From: Spirosoma fluviale
GTDB lineage: Bacteria > Bacteroidota > Bacteroidia > Cytophagales > Spirosomataceae
Direction: 5' to 3'
Assembly: GCF_900230225.1 (NCBI RefSeq)
Contig: NZ_OCNH01000003.1
Location: 930,001 to 994,000 of the forward strand
Length of the DNA stretch: 64,000 nt
The notes under the pieces were generated by a model that did not search any database, had not been told where the DNA came from, and worked only from the letters and a program-made list of their open reading frames with translations. Below are positions 17,955 through 25,987 of this stretch, one piece after another (positions within the stretch are counted from its first letter, which is position 1; each line of letters begins with the position of its first letter). Made by a program: the position numbers and the translations under genes.

Positions 17955-19652
17955 ATGAAAACTGTTTTTCTGATTTTACTCCTGCCTCTGTTTCTGACCG
18001 CCATTTTCGTTAGTAAGCCTTCCTCCGTCTCCGTTTCGGAGACTGGCACAAGTATCGCCATGTGTGGGATTGATGCCAGCGGGCGCATAAACCAGATGGA
18101 AAACGGGAAGTTTATGGTTCCTCTGCCGGGTTGGGGAAATCACACGTATCCGATCGCTACCAAATCGGATAGTGCTCAGTTTTACTTCAACCAGGGCCTG
18201 ACAATGTATTACAGCTACCACATGAAAGAAGCGATGGCTTCGTTTAAAGAAGTAGCGCGTCAGGACCCGACCTGCCCGATGGCCTGGTGGGGACAGGCAC
18301 TGGCAGGAGGTCCTTATTACAATGCGGCCCATACCTACACCGTTCCCGCCGAGATGCCCACTATTCTGGCCCGCATGAACGAGCTGGCATCGAATGCCAA
18401 TACGAAAGAGAAACGGCTGATTCAGGTTATGAACACCCGATACGCCCCCGATGCAATTGGGGGAGATCGGAAAACGCTTAACCAGGCCTACGCATCGGCA
18501 ACTAAAGAACTAATCGCCGAATTTGACGATCCGGAAATCAAAATGCTGTATGTAGACGCCATTATGCTGATCCATGCCTGGGATTTCTGGACACCCGATG
18601 GAAACCCCAAAGCCTGGACGCCCGAAGTAGTCGACTTAACCGCCGACGTATTGAAAAAATACCCGGATCATCCGGCTGCCTTGCATTATCAAATCCATTT
18701 GACCGAAGCCTCCCGACTGCCCGGTGTGGCCCTAACCAGTGCCGATAAACTCAAAATACTGCTGCCGGGCGTTGCGCACATGGTCCATATGGCGAGTCAC
18801 GAATACCAGCGAAACGGCCTTTTTGAACAGGGCGTGCTGGTTAACGACAAAGCCGATGCCAATTTACGGGTCTATGATTCGCTGGCGGCTCATCTAAATT
18901 TGGTAAAGCATTCGCCCCATTATTTTGCCGTTCAAACCTATTGTGCACTGTCTGGCGGTATGTATGAAATTGGCTTAAAAGACGCCCTTCGTTGTCGTAA
19001 ATCCGTCTCGCCGGTAGCCGCGAATACCTACGATCAATACCTGTACATGTTGCCCTCGCTGACGCTGGTAAGACTGGGTAAATGGAACGAGATATTGGCG
19101 GCACCGAAACCGCAGAACGACTGGGCCTATGCCATGTTGCTGGATCATTTCTCGCGAGGTATGGCGCTGGTGGGACTTGGAAAAACGGCAGAAGCCCAAC
19201 AGGAACTAAAGCAGCTTCAGGAGCTATTAAATGACCCAATCCTTGAAAAGAGACGAATTCCTTTCAATGCGCCCCTGCCCGTAGCCCGCATGGCCGGACA
19301 TATTCTGGACGCTTCGCTACAGTTTGCTCAAAAGGCGTATGATCCGGCTTTTTCGGCCCTTCATCAGGCTATTGCCCTTGAAGATCAACTGATCTATACC
19401 GAACCCAGCGACTGGCCCTTACCGGCCCGGCAATTTTTGGGTGCTTATCTGCTTCAATTGAAGAAAGCGAAGGAAGCGGAAGCGGTATACCGCGAAGATC
19501 TGGCCCATCATCCGGCTAATGGCTGGTCGTTGGTAGGGCTTCATAAGGCGCTTACCCTTCAGGGAAAACGGACTGAATTGGCGCGGATCGAGGCTGGATA
19601 TAAAACCGCTTTTTCGAGGGCCGAGCGAATACCCGTATCGTCTGTTTATTGA
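17955..19652 (+). CDS. Secreted TPR-repeat protein of unknown function
   Basis: 565 residues with an N-terminal hydrophobic signal (about 1-20) lacking a lipobox. The body is helical with TPR-like units: SDSAQFYFNQGLTMYYSYHMKEAMASFKEVARQDPTCPMAWWG at about 73-115, a repeat near DHPAALHYQIHLTEASRLPG at 237-256, and C-terminal units (LKKAKEAEAVYREDLAHHPANGWSLVGLHKAL). Proteins with this 'FNQGL...EAMASF' opening are widespread in environmental Gram-negative bacteria and usually annotated only as tetratricopeptide repeat proteins. No catalytic motif is seen. Histidine-containing segments (VAHMVHMASHEYQRNG) may bind metal, which is speculation. It is a single gene ending before two hairpins. Confidence 0.75.
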   Translation: MKTVFLILLLPLFLTAIFVSKPSSVSVSETGTSIAMCGIDASGRINQMENGKFMVPLPGWGNHTYPIATKSDSAQFYFNQGLTMYYSYHMKEAMASFKEVARQDPTCPMAWWGQALAGGPYYNAAHTYTVPAEMPTILARMNELASNANTKEKRLIQVMNTRYAPDAIGGDRKTLNQAYASATKELIAEFDDPEIKMLYVDAIMLIHAWDFWTPDGNPKAWTPEVVDLTADVLKKYPDHPAALHYQIHLTEASRLPGVALTSADKLKILLPGVAHMVHMASHEYQRNGLFEQGVLVNDKADANLRVYDSLAAHLNLVKHSPHYFAVQTYCALSGGMYEIGLKDALRCRKSVSPVAANTYDQYLYMLPSLTLVRLGKWNEILAAPKPQNDWAYAMLLDHFSRGMALVGLGKTAEAQQELKQLQELLNDPILEKRRIPFNAPLPVARMAGHILDASLQFAQKAYDPAFSALHQAIALEDQLIYTEPSDWPLPARQFLGAYLLQLKKAKEAEAVYREDLAHHPANGWSLVGLHKALTLQGKRTELARIEAGYKTAFSRAERIPVSSVY

Positions 19653-19752
19653 TTTGTGGCCCTGACTGCCCTACCGCTTGATTGGTAAAATTACGTGAAT
19701 AATGACTGATATTGATAGCAGGTGTCTGATTTTCAAGTAGTAGTCTGGGTTG

Positions 19753-19845
19753 ATTTTTGTCATCCCGACGGCAGGAGGGATCTTCGGTAAATTGGAGTAG
19801 TTCGTCCCATCCGAAGATCCCTCCTGCCGTCGGGATGACAAAAAT
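19753..19845. repeat. Inverted repeat with 35-nt perfect arms
   Basis: The arms at 19753-19787 and 19811-19845 are exact complements around a 23-nt loop. The arm reads TGTCATCCCGACGGCAGGAG then GGATCTTCGG, with ATCCC...GGGAT self-complementary inside it. Elements of this wording (TGTCATCC...GGATCTTC) are a familiar intergenic repeat style in Bacteroidota genomes. It fills part of the 19653-20044 gap. Confidence 0.9.
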
Positions 19846-19890
19846 TAGCCTCGTTACAGCGGTTTACAAGCCATTATTCACGTTAAAATT

Positions 19891-19925
19891 GTACGATAGC
19901 GGACCCAACTTGTCCGCTATCGTAC
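19891..19925. terminator. Perfect 14-bp hairpin
   Basis: GTACGATAGCGGAC (19891-19904) pairs exactly with GTCCGCTATCGTAC (19912-19925) around a 7-nt loop. No T-run follows. It lies between the TPR gene and the next small secreted-protein gene and could be a terminator or a small repeat. Confidence 0.6.
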
Positions 19926-20044
19926 ATCCTGAAAAACGGCATCCTGAAATAAGTTATTGATTCCCAGTAAGATAATTCTATTGGCATACTTGTTGGCATT
20001 AAGTACGTGAACTTAAAAATCACGTAAAACAACAACATACTGCC

Positions 20045-20446
20045 ATGAACAACTCACTTACTTCCGCTTTCGCCAAAACAGTTGCCGCTCTTTTTTTTAG
20101 TGCTACACCTTTGTTAGCCAATCCAACCAACCCAACAAAACCGGCTTCCTTCGACGCCAGTGTTTATATCACCAAGACGAACAAGATCAAACTGGCCGTC
20201 GACAAGACACCCGTCGAGTCAGTCAGTATCCGCTTGCGTGAAGTTGGCCAAAGCAATTATCTGTTTACGCAACAAGTAGGCAAACGACAAACCCAGGCAC
20301 GTTTACAGTTGAACGTAGATGATCTGCCTGGTGGAACATACGAATTGGAAATCAGTTCGGCCAGTGGTGCCAGCATTGTTAAACAGGTGCAGCTTGGCAC
20401 AGCAACTCCGGTGGCAGCCCCACAACGCTTGGTTGCCATCAACTAG
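20045..20446 (+). CDS. Small secreted beta-sandwich-like protein, unknown
   Basis: 133 residues with a cleavable signal (MNNSLTSAFAKTVAALFFSATPLLA, cleavage near LLA-NP). The mature part, about 105 residues, has alternating strand patterns (KIKLAVDKTPVESVSIRLRE, ARLQLNVDDLPGGTYELEISS, ASIVKQVQLG). This resembles the short secretion-tail-like or DUF3244-like periplasmic proteins common in Cytophagales, where a GTYELEI strand is typical. No enzyme motif is present. It stands alone, with hairpins on both sides, convergent with the arsenic operon. A role in the envelope is likely but unproven. Confidence 0.65.
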   Translation: MNNSLTSAFAKTVAALFFSATPLLANPTNPTKPASFDASVYITKTNKIKLAVDKTPVESVSIRLREVGQSNYLFTQQVGKRQTQARLQLNVDDLPGGTYELEISSASGASIVKQVQLGTATPVAAPQRLVAIN

Positions 20447-20465
20447 CGGTAACAAACCCGTCCAA

Positions 20466-20532
20466 AGTCAACCCCTCAAGCAAATTAACCCCGAAGGGGT
20501 TGACTCTGGATATCCCCGGATGCAATCCGGGG
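20466..20532. terminator. Two consecutive hairpins between convergent genes
   Basis: AGTCAACCCC (20466-20475) pairs with GGGGTTGACT (20496-20505). CCCCGGA (20514-20520) then pairs with TCCGGGG (20526-20532). They lie between the small secreted-protein gene and the 3' end of acr3, which converge, so bidirectional termination is plausible. Confidence 0.55.
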
Positions 20533-20620
20533 CTCCGGGGGGGCGGGGTTTCCGGGGGCAAGTACCGAGCCGGTGGCTGGCCCAGGGTGTAGGTAGTTGT
20601 AGGTCAGCGACTGCCCCACG

Positions 20621-21685
20621 TCAGTTAAACTTCGGTTGTTGTTTCAGCGCAAAGTTGACCAGCAGGATCAACACCGGCACTTCGATAAGCGGCCCGATAA
20701 CGGCGGCAAAGGCCACACCGGAGTTGATGCCGAATACCGAAATCGCTACAGCGATGCCCAACTCGAAGTTATTGCCCGCGGCCGTAAAGGCGAGCGATGT
20801 ACTTTTCGGGTAGTCGGCCCCGGCGCGTTTTGCCAGATAGAAGGCAGCAAAAAACATAAGCCCAAAGTAGATAACCAGCGGCAGGGCAATCCGTAACACA
20901 TCGCCCGGTAATTCCAGCACCAGACGACCCTTCAGGCTGAACATTACTACGATGGTAAAGAGCAGCGCCACCAAGGTAATCGGGCTAATGGTGGGTAAGA
21001 AACGGCTTTCGTACCAGTGCTGGCCTTTCCAGCGGGTCAGTAACCAGCGGGACAACATACCCGCAATGAACGGAATGCCCAGATAAATGAACACACTCTC
21101 GGCGATTTGCCCGATGCTGATGTCGACCGCCATGCCCGGTAAACCAAACAGGGGTGGTAAGATTGTGACAAAGACGTAGGCGTAGACAGAATAGAAAAGT
21201 ACCTGAAAAACGCTGTTGAACGCAACCAGACCGGCCACATATTCTCGGTCGCCGAGGGCCAGATCGTTCCAGACAATCACCATGGCGATGCAACGCGCAA
21301 TACCGATCATGATCAGGCCGGTCATGTATTCCGGCTTGTCGGGCAGGAGCAGAACGGCCAGTGCAAACATCAATACCGGGCCGATGAGCCAGTTCTGTAC
21401 CAGCGAAAGAAGCAGGATTTTTCGGTTCCGGAATACCTGCGGCAACTGGTCATACCGGACTTTGGCCAGGGGCGGATACATCATCAGAACAAGGCCGATA
21501 GCCAGTGGAATATTGGTTGTTCCCTGTTGGTAGGCGTTCAGTGACTGCTCGATTTGCGGAAACAGATTCCCCAGCAGAATACCCAGTGCCATAGCCCCGA
21601 ATATCCAGAGAGTCAGGTAGCGATCCAGAAACGAAAGCTGTCGTTTATTGGGTTTGGGTTTGCCCGTTAATGTTTCTGTATTCAT
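20621..21685 (-). CDS. acr3: Arsenite efflux permease, Acr3 family
   Basis: 354 residues with about ten hydrophobic segments, the size and topology of Acr3 carriers (bile acid/arsenite transporter superfamily). Hallmarks are the N-terminal [65 protein letters not shown] with the essential cysteine, and [24 protein letters not shown] with the conserved glutamate. It expels As(OH)3 from the cytoplasm. It is the last gene of a five-gene minus-strand ars operon and overlaps arsC by 4 bp (ATGA), so translational coupling is likely. Family and role are firm; the symbol arsB is often used loosely for this family. Confidence 0.95.
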   Translation of the reverse strand: MNTETLTGKPKPNKRQLSFLDRYLTLWIFGAMALGILLGNLFPQIEQSLNAYQQGTTNIPLAIGLVLMMYPPLAKVRYDQLPQVFRNRKILLLSLVQNWLIGPVLMFALAVLLLPDKPEYMTGLIMIGIARCIAMVIVWNDLALGDREYVAGLVAFNSVFQVLFYSVYAYVFVTILPPLFGLPGMAVDISIGQIAESVFIYLGIPFIAGMLSRWLLTRWKGQHWYESRFLPTISPITLVALLFTIVVMFSLKGRLVLELPGDVLRIALPLVIYFGLMFFAAFYLAKRAGADYPKSTSLAFTAAGNNFELGIAVAISVFGINSGVAFAAVIGPLIEVPVLILLVNFALKQQPKFN

Positions 21686-22107
21686 GCGCCTGCCGACTCG
21701 GTCAGCCGTTCGTTAATAAATTGCTTGCTATACTGTTTTATCTGGTCCCGAACCACCCGAAACTGTGCCAGTCGCTCGCTTTCCGGGGCGTGGGAAGGGT
21801 CGGTAAAACTGTGGTGAATCATCTCCGCCGTCGATGGGAAATAGGGGCATTGCTCGCGGGCGTTGTCGCAAACAGTAATGACGTAGTCGATGGGACTATT
21901 CAGGTATTCATCGACGTGATTGGATGTGTGGTGCGAAATGTCGACACCATCTTCGGCCATTACCTGAGTTGCCAGCGGATTGACACCGTGGGGAGCCACC
22001 CCGGCGCTGTAGACGGTAGCGCGATCACCAGCGAAATACTGAAGGTAGCCATGAGCCATTTGCGACCGGGCCGAATTGCCCGTGCAGAGTACTAGAATCG
22101 TTTTCAT
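21682..22107 (-). CDS. arsC: Arsenate reductase, low-molecular-weight phosphatase type
   Basis: 141 residues. The P-loop CTGNSARS (Cys8 to Ser15) gives the CX5R signature of low-molecular-weight protein tyrosine phosphatases. Two further cysteines, Cys80 and Cys87 in [10 protein letters not shown], are seven residues apart, as are Cys82 and Cys89 in the thioredoxin-coupled Staphylococcus ArsC. Arsenate attacked by Cys8 would be released as arsenite through a Cys8-Cys80-Cys87 relay and recycled by thioredoxin. The product is exported by the Acr3 permease whose gene overlaps this one by 4 bp. It may also have weak phosphatase activity. Confidence 0.92.
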   Translation of the reverse strand: MKTILVLCTGNSARSQMAHGYLQYFAGDRATVYSAGVAPHGVNPLATQVMAEDGVDISHHTSNHVDEYLNSPIDYVITVCDNAREQCPYFPSTAEMIHHSFTDPSHAPESERLAQFRVVRDQIKQYSKQFINERLTESAGA

Positions 22108-22118
22108 CTTGTTTGGGG

Positions 22119-22610
22119 TTAATCAATGCCTACTTGTGTACTGCGTCGTTCGAGCAGTAAAATATCCCGCCAGATACCGGCGCGTTTGCCAATGCGTTCG
22201 TGGTAGCCAACTTCGCGGAAGCCGCAACGTTTATGCAAGGCTATGCTGGCTACGTTTTCGCGTAAAATGCTCGCCTGGAGCGTCCAGAGACTCTTTTCTT
22301 CGCTCTCGCCAATCAGTTGGTTCAGGAGCCGTTGCCCGACACCTTTGCCCCGGTGGGCGGTATCAATGTAAAGGCTCACTTCGGCTACGCCAGAGAATAT
22401 GCACCGGCCCGATACGGCCGTGAGCAGGGCGTACCCAATCACGTCACCGTCTTCAACAGCGACTAACTGCGGGGAGACCATGTACGAAGTTGCCATGGTT
22501 TCGGGCGAGGGAGCCTGCGTTTCCATGGTGGCATTGCCCGTGTTGATGCCTTGCTGGTAAATAGCGGCCATGGCAGGCCAGTCGGTTGGTTGTACAGTTC
22601 GGATTTGCAT
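22119..22610 (-). CDS. arsN: GNAT N-acetyltransferase, ArsN-like
   Basis: 163 residues from the ATG at 22608-22610 (MQIRTVQPTDWPAMAAIYQQGI). The frame is open to 22664, but that extension lies across a hairpin and has no family match, so the shorter form is used. The protein is a phosphinothricin acetyltransferase-like GNAT: TGNATMETQAPSPETM near residues 25-40, then the acetyl-CoA loop YIDTAHRGKGVGQRLLNQLI (Q/RxxGxG/A) and IALHKRCGFREVGYHERIGK. Such enzymes in ars operons acetylate arsinothricin or related organoarsenicals (ArsN1) and confer resistance. The operon position between arsC and arsM supports this, but phosphinothricin or another amine substrate is possible. Confidence 0.75.
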   Translation of the reverse strand: MQIRTVQPTDWPAMAAIYQQGINTGNATMETQAPSPETMATSYMVSPQLVAVEDGDVIGYALLTAVSGRCIFSGVAEVSLYIDTAHRGKGVGQRLLNQLIGESEEKSLWTLQASILRENVASIALHKRCGFREVGYHERIGKRAGIWRDILLLERRSTQVGID

Positions 22611-22613
22611 GAT

Positions 22614-22673
22614 GTAACGCGGGTGGGAACCCGCAATTTTTAACTGGAAATCGCGGGTTCCCACCCGCGTTAC
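22614..22673. repeat. Inverted repeat with 21-nt perfect arms inside the ars operon
   Basis: GTAACGCGGGTGGGAACCCG plus one C (22614-22634) is the exact complement of 22653-22673. Each arm contains GCGGGT...ACCCGC. It sits between the arsM 3' end and the arsN-like start and may attenuate read-through into arsN-arsC-acr3. Confidence 0.85.
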
Positions 22674-22716
22674 GCGTTTCGGCTCCTCAAAACCGACACC
22701 ATAGGGACCACGCCCA

Positions 22717-23613
22717 TTAACAGCAACCGCTGCCGGGTTCGCAACGGGTGGCCGCGCTTTTTGTCAGGTCGGCGAGTTGAACACGAGGTTTGACGGGTGC
22801 CGCTGGTTTCTCGGCGTAAGCGGTCAGGCTAACGATACCCGTGCCGGATTGACGGAAGGATGCTATTTCGTCGGTCGTCATGTAGTTGGCCAGTAGTTCA
22901 TCGGGCAGGAAAATGGGCTTCTGCTTTTGGAGCGTCAGGTTGGTGAAACCAGCTTCCTGAATCAGGCCCAGGTAAACGTCCTGCTGAATAGCCCCCGAAA
23001 CGCAACCCGCATACAGTTCGGCCGCCTTGAGTAAGTTGGCAGGCAAATCACCGTCGAGTACAATATCTGAAATGCTGAAATGTCCGCCGGTTTTGAGCAC
23101 GCGCCAAATTTCGGAAATGACGTTTTTCTTGTTGGGTACCAGATTCAGCACGCAGTTCGACACGATAACATCGGCCGTGTTATCGGCTACGGGCATTTTC
23201 TCAATATCGCCGAACCGAAATTCAACATTGTTGTAGCCGAGTGTATCGGCATTTTTACGGGCGCGGCTAATCATGGCTTCCGTGAAATCAATACCAATGA
23301 CCTTACCGGTTGGGCCCGCTTCATGACGAGCTACGAAACAATCGTTTCCAGCCCCCGAACCAAGATCAATAATCGTATCGCCGGGTTTGATTTGCGCAAA
23401 CTGGGTTGGTAAACCACAGCCCAGGCCGAGATCGGCATCGGCTACATAACCGGCTAACTGGCTATAGTCATCAGCCATGATGGCCGGATTATCAGTAGGT
23501 GAGCAGCAACTCGTGGCCCCACAACAGGAGGCTTCGTTATACGCTTTCGATTGGCTGGCGATCTGCCCGTAAGCCTCCCGGACAACGGTTTTCAACTGAT
23601 CATCGGTTTGCAT
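22717..23613 (-). CDS. arsM: Arsenite S-adenosylmethionine methyltransferase
   Basis: 298 residues from the ATG at 23611-23613 (MQTDDQLKTVVREAYGQIA). An upstream in-frame start at 23700 would overlap the operator and the arsR end and is rejected. The class I SAM-binding motif is IIDLGSGAGNDCFVA, followed by VIGIDFTEAMISRARKNA and FRFGDIEKMPV. Arsenic-binding cysteines are visible in GLGCGLP, SNCVLNLV and YAGCVSGA, with a cysteine-rich N-terminus (SCCGATSCC) and C-terminus (CEPGSGCC). The family methylates As(III) stepwise to mono-, di- and trimethyl arsenicals. It is the second gene of the operon, separated from arsR by a hairpin and an ArsR-type palindrome. Confidence 0.94.
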   Translation of the reverse strand: MQTDDQLKTVVREAYGQIASQSKAYNEASCCGATSCCSPTDNPAIMADDYSQLAGYVADADLGLGCGLPTQFAQIKPGDTIIDLGSGAGNDCFVARHEAGPTGKVIGIDFTEAMISRARKNADTLGYNNVEFRFGDIEKMPVADNTADVIVSNCVLNLVPNKKNVISEIWRVLKTGGHFSISDIVLDGDLPANLLKAAELYAGCVSGAIQQDVYLGLIQEAGFTNLTLQKQKPIFLPDELLANYMTTDEIASFRQSGTGIVSLTAYAEKPAAPVKPRVQLADLTKSAATRCEPGSGCC

Positions 23614-23626
23614 AGTTGTATACGTT

Positions 23627-23644
23627 AATTGTAATATTACGATT
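23627..23644. promoter_or_regulatory. Second ArsR-type operator, upstream of arsM
   Basis: AATTGTAATATTACGATT shares GTAATATTACGAT with the perfect palindrome before arsR (24051-24066) and is itself palindromic except for one pair. It begins 14 bp upstream of the arsM ATG, which suggests direct control of arsM as well as read-through from arsR. Confidence 0.65.
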
Positions 23645-23664
23645 GATTTAGGTAAGAGTTGGCT

Positions 23665-23693
23665 GTAGTGCCGACCGTCCCGGTCGGCACTAC
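23665..23693 (-). terminator. Perfect 13-bp hairpin directly after arsR
   Basis: GTAGTGCCGACCG (23665-23677) pairs exactly with CGGTCGGCACTAC (23681-23693) across a 3-nt loop. It abuts the arsR stop codon at 23694-23696. It could partly terminate arsR transcripts and so lower expression of the downstream genes, or protect the arsR mRNA end. Confidence 0.7.
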
Positions 23694-24023
23694 TCAGCAA
23701 CAGCTTTTTTCAACGATAACCGAGTCAAATACCTTCCCGAACAACTGGCGGGCTTCTTGCCAGACAACTTCATCGATGCAGTAACAAACCCGGGGCGGGT
23801 CAATACTGCCCTGGATGATGCCTATGCGCTTCAATTCTTTCAGGTGCTGCGAAACAGTAGCCTGAGCCAGCGGTAACTCATCGACAATGTCGCCACATAC
23901 ACAGGCTTTCTTTTGGGCCAGTAGTTGCAGAATGGCAACCCGGGCCGGATGCGCAAAGGCTTTGGCCAGATCAGCAACGCGGTTCTGCTGGTCTGTAAAG
24001 ACTTCGGTTTTTGTCAATCCCAT
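23694..24023 (-). CDS. arsR: ArsR/SmtB-family arsenic-responsive repressor
   Basis: 109 residues. It has the winged-helix core of the family ([46 protein letters not shown]). The ACVCGDI segment is the ELCVCDL-type metal box with two cysteines, and the C-terminus ends KSCC, giving a further pair of thiols. Apo-protein binds the operator; As(III) or Sb(III) releases it. Two palindromes, at 24051-24066 and 23627-23644, are the likely targets. The start [13 protein letters not shown] is the usual one for this Bacteroidota group. A -7 box lies only 4 bp upstream of the ATG, so the message may be leaderless. Confidence 0.94.
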   Translation of the reverse strand: MGLTKTEVFTDQQNRVADLAKAFAHPARVAILQLLAQKKACVCGDIVDELPLAQATVSQHLKELKRIGIIQGSIDPPRVCYCIDEVVWQEARQLFGKVFDSVIVEKSCC

Positions 24024-24027
24024 GCGG

Positions 24028-24066
24028 CAAAGGTAAGTAGAATATTTGTAATCGTAATATTACGAT
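24028..24066 (-). promoter_or_regulatory. ars operon promoter and ArsR operator
   Basis: The minus strand reads TACCTTTG at 24028-24035, an exact TAnnTTTG -7 box. ATCGTAATATTACGAT (24051-24066), a perfect 16-bp palindrome, covers the place where the -33 box should be. Bound ArsR would therefore occlude the promoter. The box ends 4 bp before the arsR start codon. Confidence 0.75.
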
Positions 24067-24117
24067 GATTATTTTTTACGCTTTCCTAAGCTGTTTTCCA
24101 CAAAAGGAAGGAAAGAT

Positions 24118-24948
24118 TTAAAAATGATAATTAAGTGTTAATCCTTTCTGGCCGGATGCTGAAAAGAAAGGCTCCAGAGCTACCGCTTTCGATTTTTTTA
24201 TACGTTTATGAAGTTCAGGAATGAGGATGCCCGAAGCGGCCCCAACCGCAAATCCGAGCATGACATCGGTCTTAAAATGTTTACCCGCTTCCATTCGGTT
24301 ATAGGCAACCAGCGCCGGTGGGACACTTACCAATGTAAAAATGCCGACCCGTTTCCAGCCTTTGATACGGTGGTAATCCGTGAAAACCTTGGCCAGAAAA
24401 AACGTGGCTGTCGAACTGAACGACACATGACCGCTGTAGAAGGAGTTACTTTTGGCAACCCCGACTTTTGTTTCCAGCGGCACATCAGGGTTGTAGGTAA
24501 ACGGTCTGGCCCGCCGAACGGAATAGGCCGAGGCAAAATAGATCGCGTTATCGACGGCATGCGTCACGACGTACAGAGTTAGCAGATCAAGCCAGTCCTT
24601 CCGGATTCGCTTGTCAGCCATCAACAGCAGTGGACTAAGGATGGATACATTCAGAAAAAGGTCTGACCTTTTTTGAGCCCGGTCATAGTTCGCTGGATTA
24701 TTGAAGATAACCGACCGGTCGAAGGCATTGACAGAGTTCGGGTCAAGATGAACAACGTCGGCCTGATCGAAGGCAGCCACACGATCCAGTTGTTTGAAGC
24801 CCAGCGCCGATACGCCGATAAAGACCAGCGAGCCGCCCCCTTCGTAGGGTAAGTTTACGTTATAGATTTTTTGAGTTGTGGTATCAGTCTGGCCAAATAC
24901 GTTCGTTAGACATACCAGCCAGAAGACGAGTATACTGAGCAATTTCAT
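24118..24948 (-). CDS. PAP2-family membrane phosphatase
   Basis: 276 residues from the ATG at 24946-24948 (MKLLSILVFWLVCLTNVFG, a signal peptide). A longer frame to 25014 adds 22 non-hydrophobic residues and is not favoured. The three PAP2 motifs are present: VRRARPF, SFYSGHVSF (SGH) and YNRMEAGKHFKTDVMLG (R...H...D). The enzyme class removes phosphate from lipid or undecaprenyl diphosphates at the outer face of the membrane, via a histidine nucleophile. A few hydrophobic segments surround the motifs. Its true substrate is unknown. It follows the kinase-like gene at 25019-25564 on the same strand, with a gap of 70 bp. Confidence 0.85.
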   Translation of the reverse strand: MKLLSILVFWLVCLTNVFGQTDTTTQKIYNVNLPYEGGGSLVFIGVSALGFKQLDRVAAFDQADVVHLDPNSVNAFDRSVIFNNPANYDRAQKRSDLFLNVSILSPLLLMADKRIRKDWLDLLTLYVVTHAVDNAIYFASAYSVRRARPFTYNPDVPLETKVGVAKSNSFYSGHVSFSSTATFFLAKVFTDYHRIKGWKRVGIFTLVSVPPALVAYNRMEAGKHFKTDVMLGFAVGAASGILIPELHKRIKKSKAVALEPFFSASGQKGLTLNYHF

Positions 24949-25018
24949 AAGCAGAATACATTGAGTAAGTGTTCTTCTGCAAAGATGATAGTCTGTTTCG
25001 TATTTCCCCTGCACCAGG

Positions 25019-25564
25019 TTACTGGCCAGCCTGATCGAGAACGCGTGCCCGACTCGTTTGCGGCAGACTCTTTAAAAATGTTTTTAACTGCCTGGGCTGT
25101 TTGAAGATCAGAACGGTACGGTTATCGTGGTGTTCGTTGATTCGCTTCAGTACCTGCGGTCGATTAATGTATTTGTAAGTTAAAATCCAGCCCAGAAAAC
25201 GCCAGTCCACTTTTTCCGGGCAACCGGGGCTCATATCGGGGCGGCTTTTGCCCCGGTAGGTGATAAACCGTTTGATTACGCGCCGAAGGCAAAGCAAAAC
25301 GGGAAAATCCAGAAAAATAATGGTGTCAGCAGCTTGAAAACGCAGACTCATGGTCGCGTTGTAATTTCCGTCGATGATCCAGCTGGACTGATTCGTCAGT
25401 TGGTTTAACACCACAACTTCTTCTGCTTTGGAAATCATTTTCCAGCCCGGTTTCCAGAACTGGGCATCAAGATGAATAACAGGCAAGTGAAGTACTTCGC
25501 CAAGCTGCCGGGCCAATGTGGATTTGCCTGCACCTCCACAACCGACAATAACGATCTTTCTCAT
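25019..25564 (-). CDS. Small P-loop kinase (topology modulation/adenylate kinase-like)
   Basis: 181 residues opening MRKIVIVGCGGAGKSTLARQLGEVL, with a Walker A loop at residues 8-16. It continues with LPVIHLDAQFWKPGW, SSWIIDGNYNATMSLRFQAADTIIFLDFP and LRRVIKRF, the pattern of FlaR/'topology modulation' proteins related to adenylate and shikimate kinases. Such proteins bind ATP and probably phosphorylate a small nucleotide or metabolite; the acceptor is not known. It may be co-transcribed with the downstream PAP2 gene. No regulator is adjacent. Confidence 0.8.
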   Translation of the reverse strand: MRKIVIVGCGGAGKSTLARQLGEVLHLPVIHLDAQFWKPGWKMISKAEEVVVLNQLTNQSSWIIDGNYNATMSLRFQAADTIIFLDFPVLLCLRRVIKRFITYRGKSRPDMSPGCPEKVDWRFLGWILTYKYINRPQVLKRINEHHDNRTVLIFKQPRQLKTFLKSLPQTSRARVLDQAGQ

Positions 25565-25902
25565 TCCCTCAATCCTCCTTTACATACTGTTTTAGAATTC
25601 TTTATCAGAAACCGACATTTCGTCGGCGTATCCTTGTTGTACCCCTATATAAATGCGGCTGGGCATCGGTTATACTTGTTATTCATTTTGACTTCTGTAG
25701 ATGGATTTCTGTGCTACTTAATCAGCCAGAATACAGCAGTGGAGGTTCAACGAGATAGCTGCTAAAATGGTAATATAAGCACCAGACGCCACACTCGCCT
25801 GTTTAACCCATCAATTTACCAGTATTGCAGGAAAAGCCTGTTAATTGACACAGTATTGATTCTTTAGACTTGTCTTTAGACTAGGAAAGTACAGGAAGGA
25901 TG

Positions 25903-25925
25903 TAAATTTGTACTCTCTACATTTG
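25903..25925 (+). promoter_or_regulatory. Candidate lutABC promoter boxes
   Basis: Two exact TAnnTTTG boxes, TAAATTTG (25903-25910) and TACATTTG (25918-25925), precede lutA by 85 and 62 bp. No matching TTTG was found 19-21 bp upstream of either. The rest of the 25565-25987 gap shows nothing recognisable. Confidence 0.4.
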
Positions 25926-25987
25926 TCGTAAGAAGTCGCCCCTGTTTGCCCGCTCTACGCAGGGAAATTGCCTAGTCTGAATAGCAC

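Noticed and set aside
22119-22664. Longer start for the arsN-like gene
   Set aside because: The extra 18 residues cross a perfect hairpin and do not match GNAT proteins.
23614-23700. Upstream start for arsM
   Set aside because: It would put an ArsR operator and a hairpin inside the coding region and overlap the arsR stop.
25472-25765. Plus-strand frame across the kinase start and the gap
   Set aside because: It starts inside the kinase gene on the opposite strand and has no family or ribosome-binding site.
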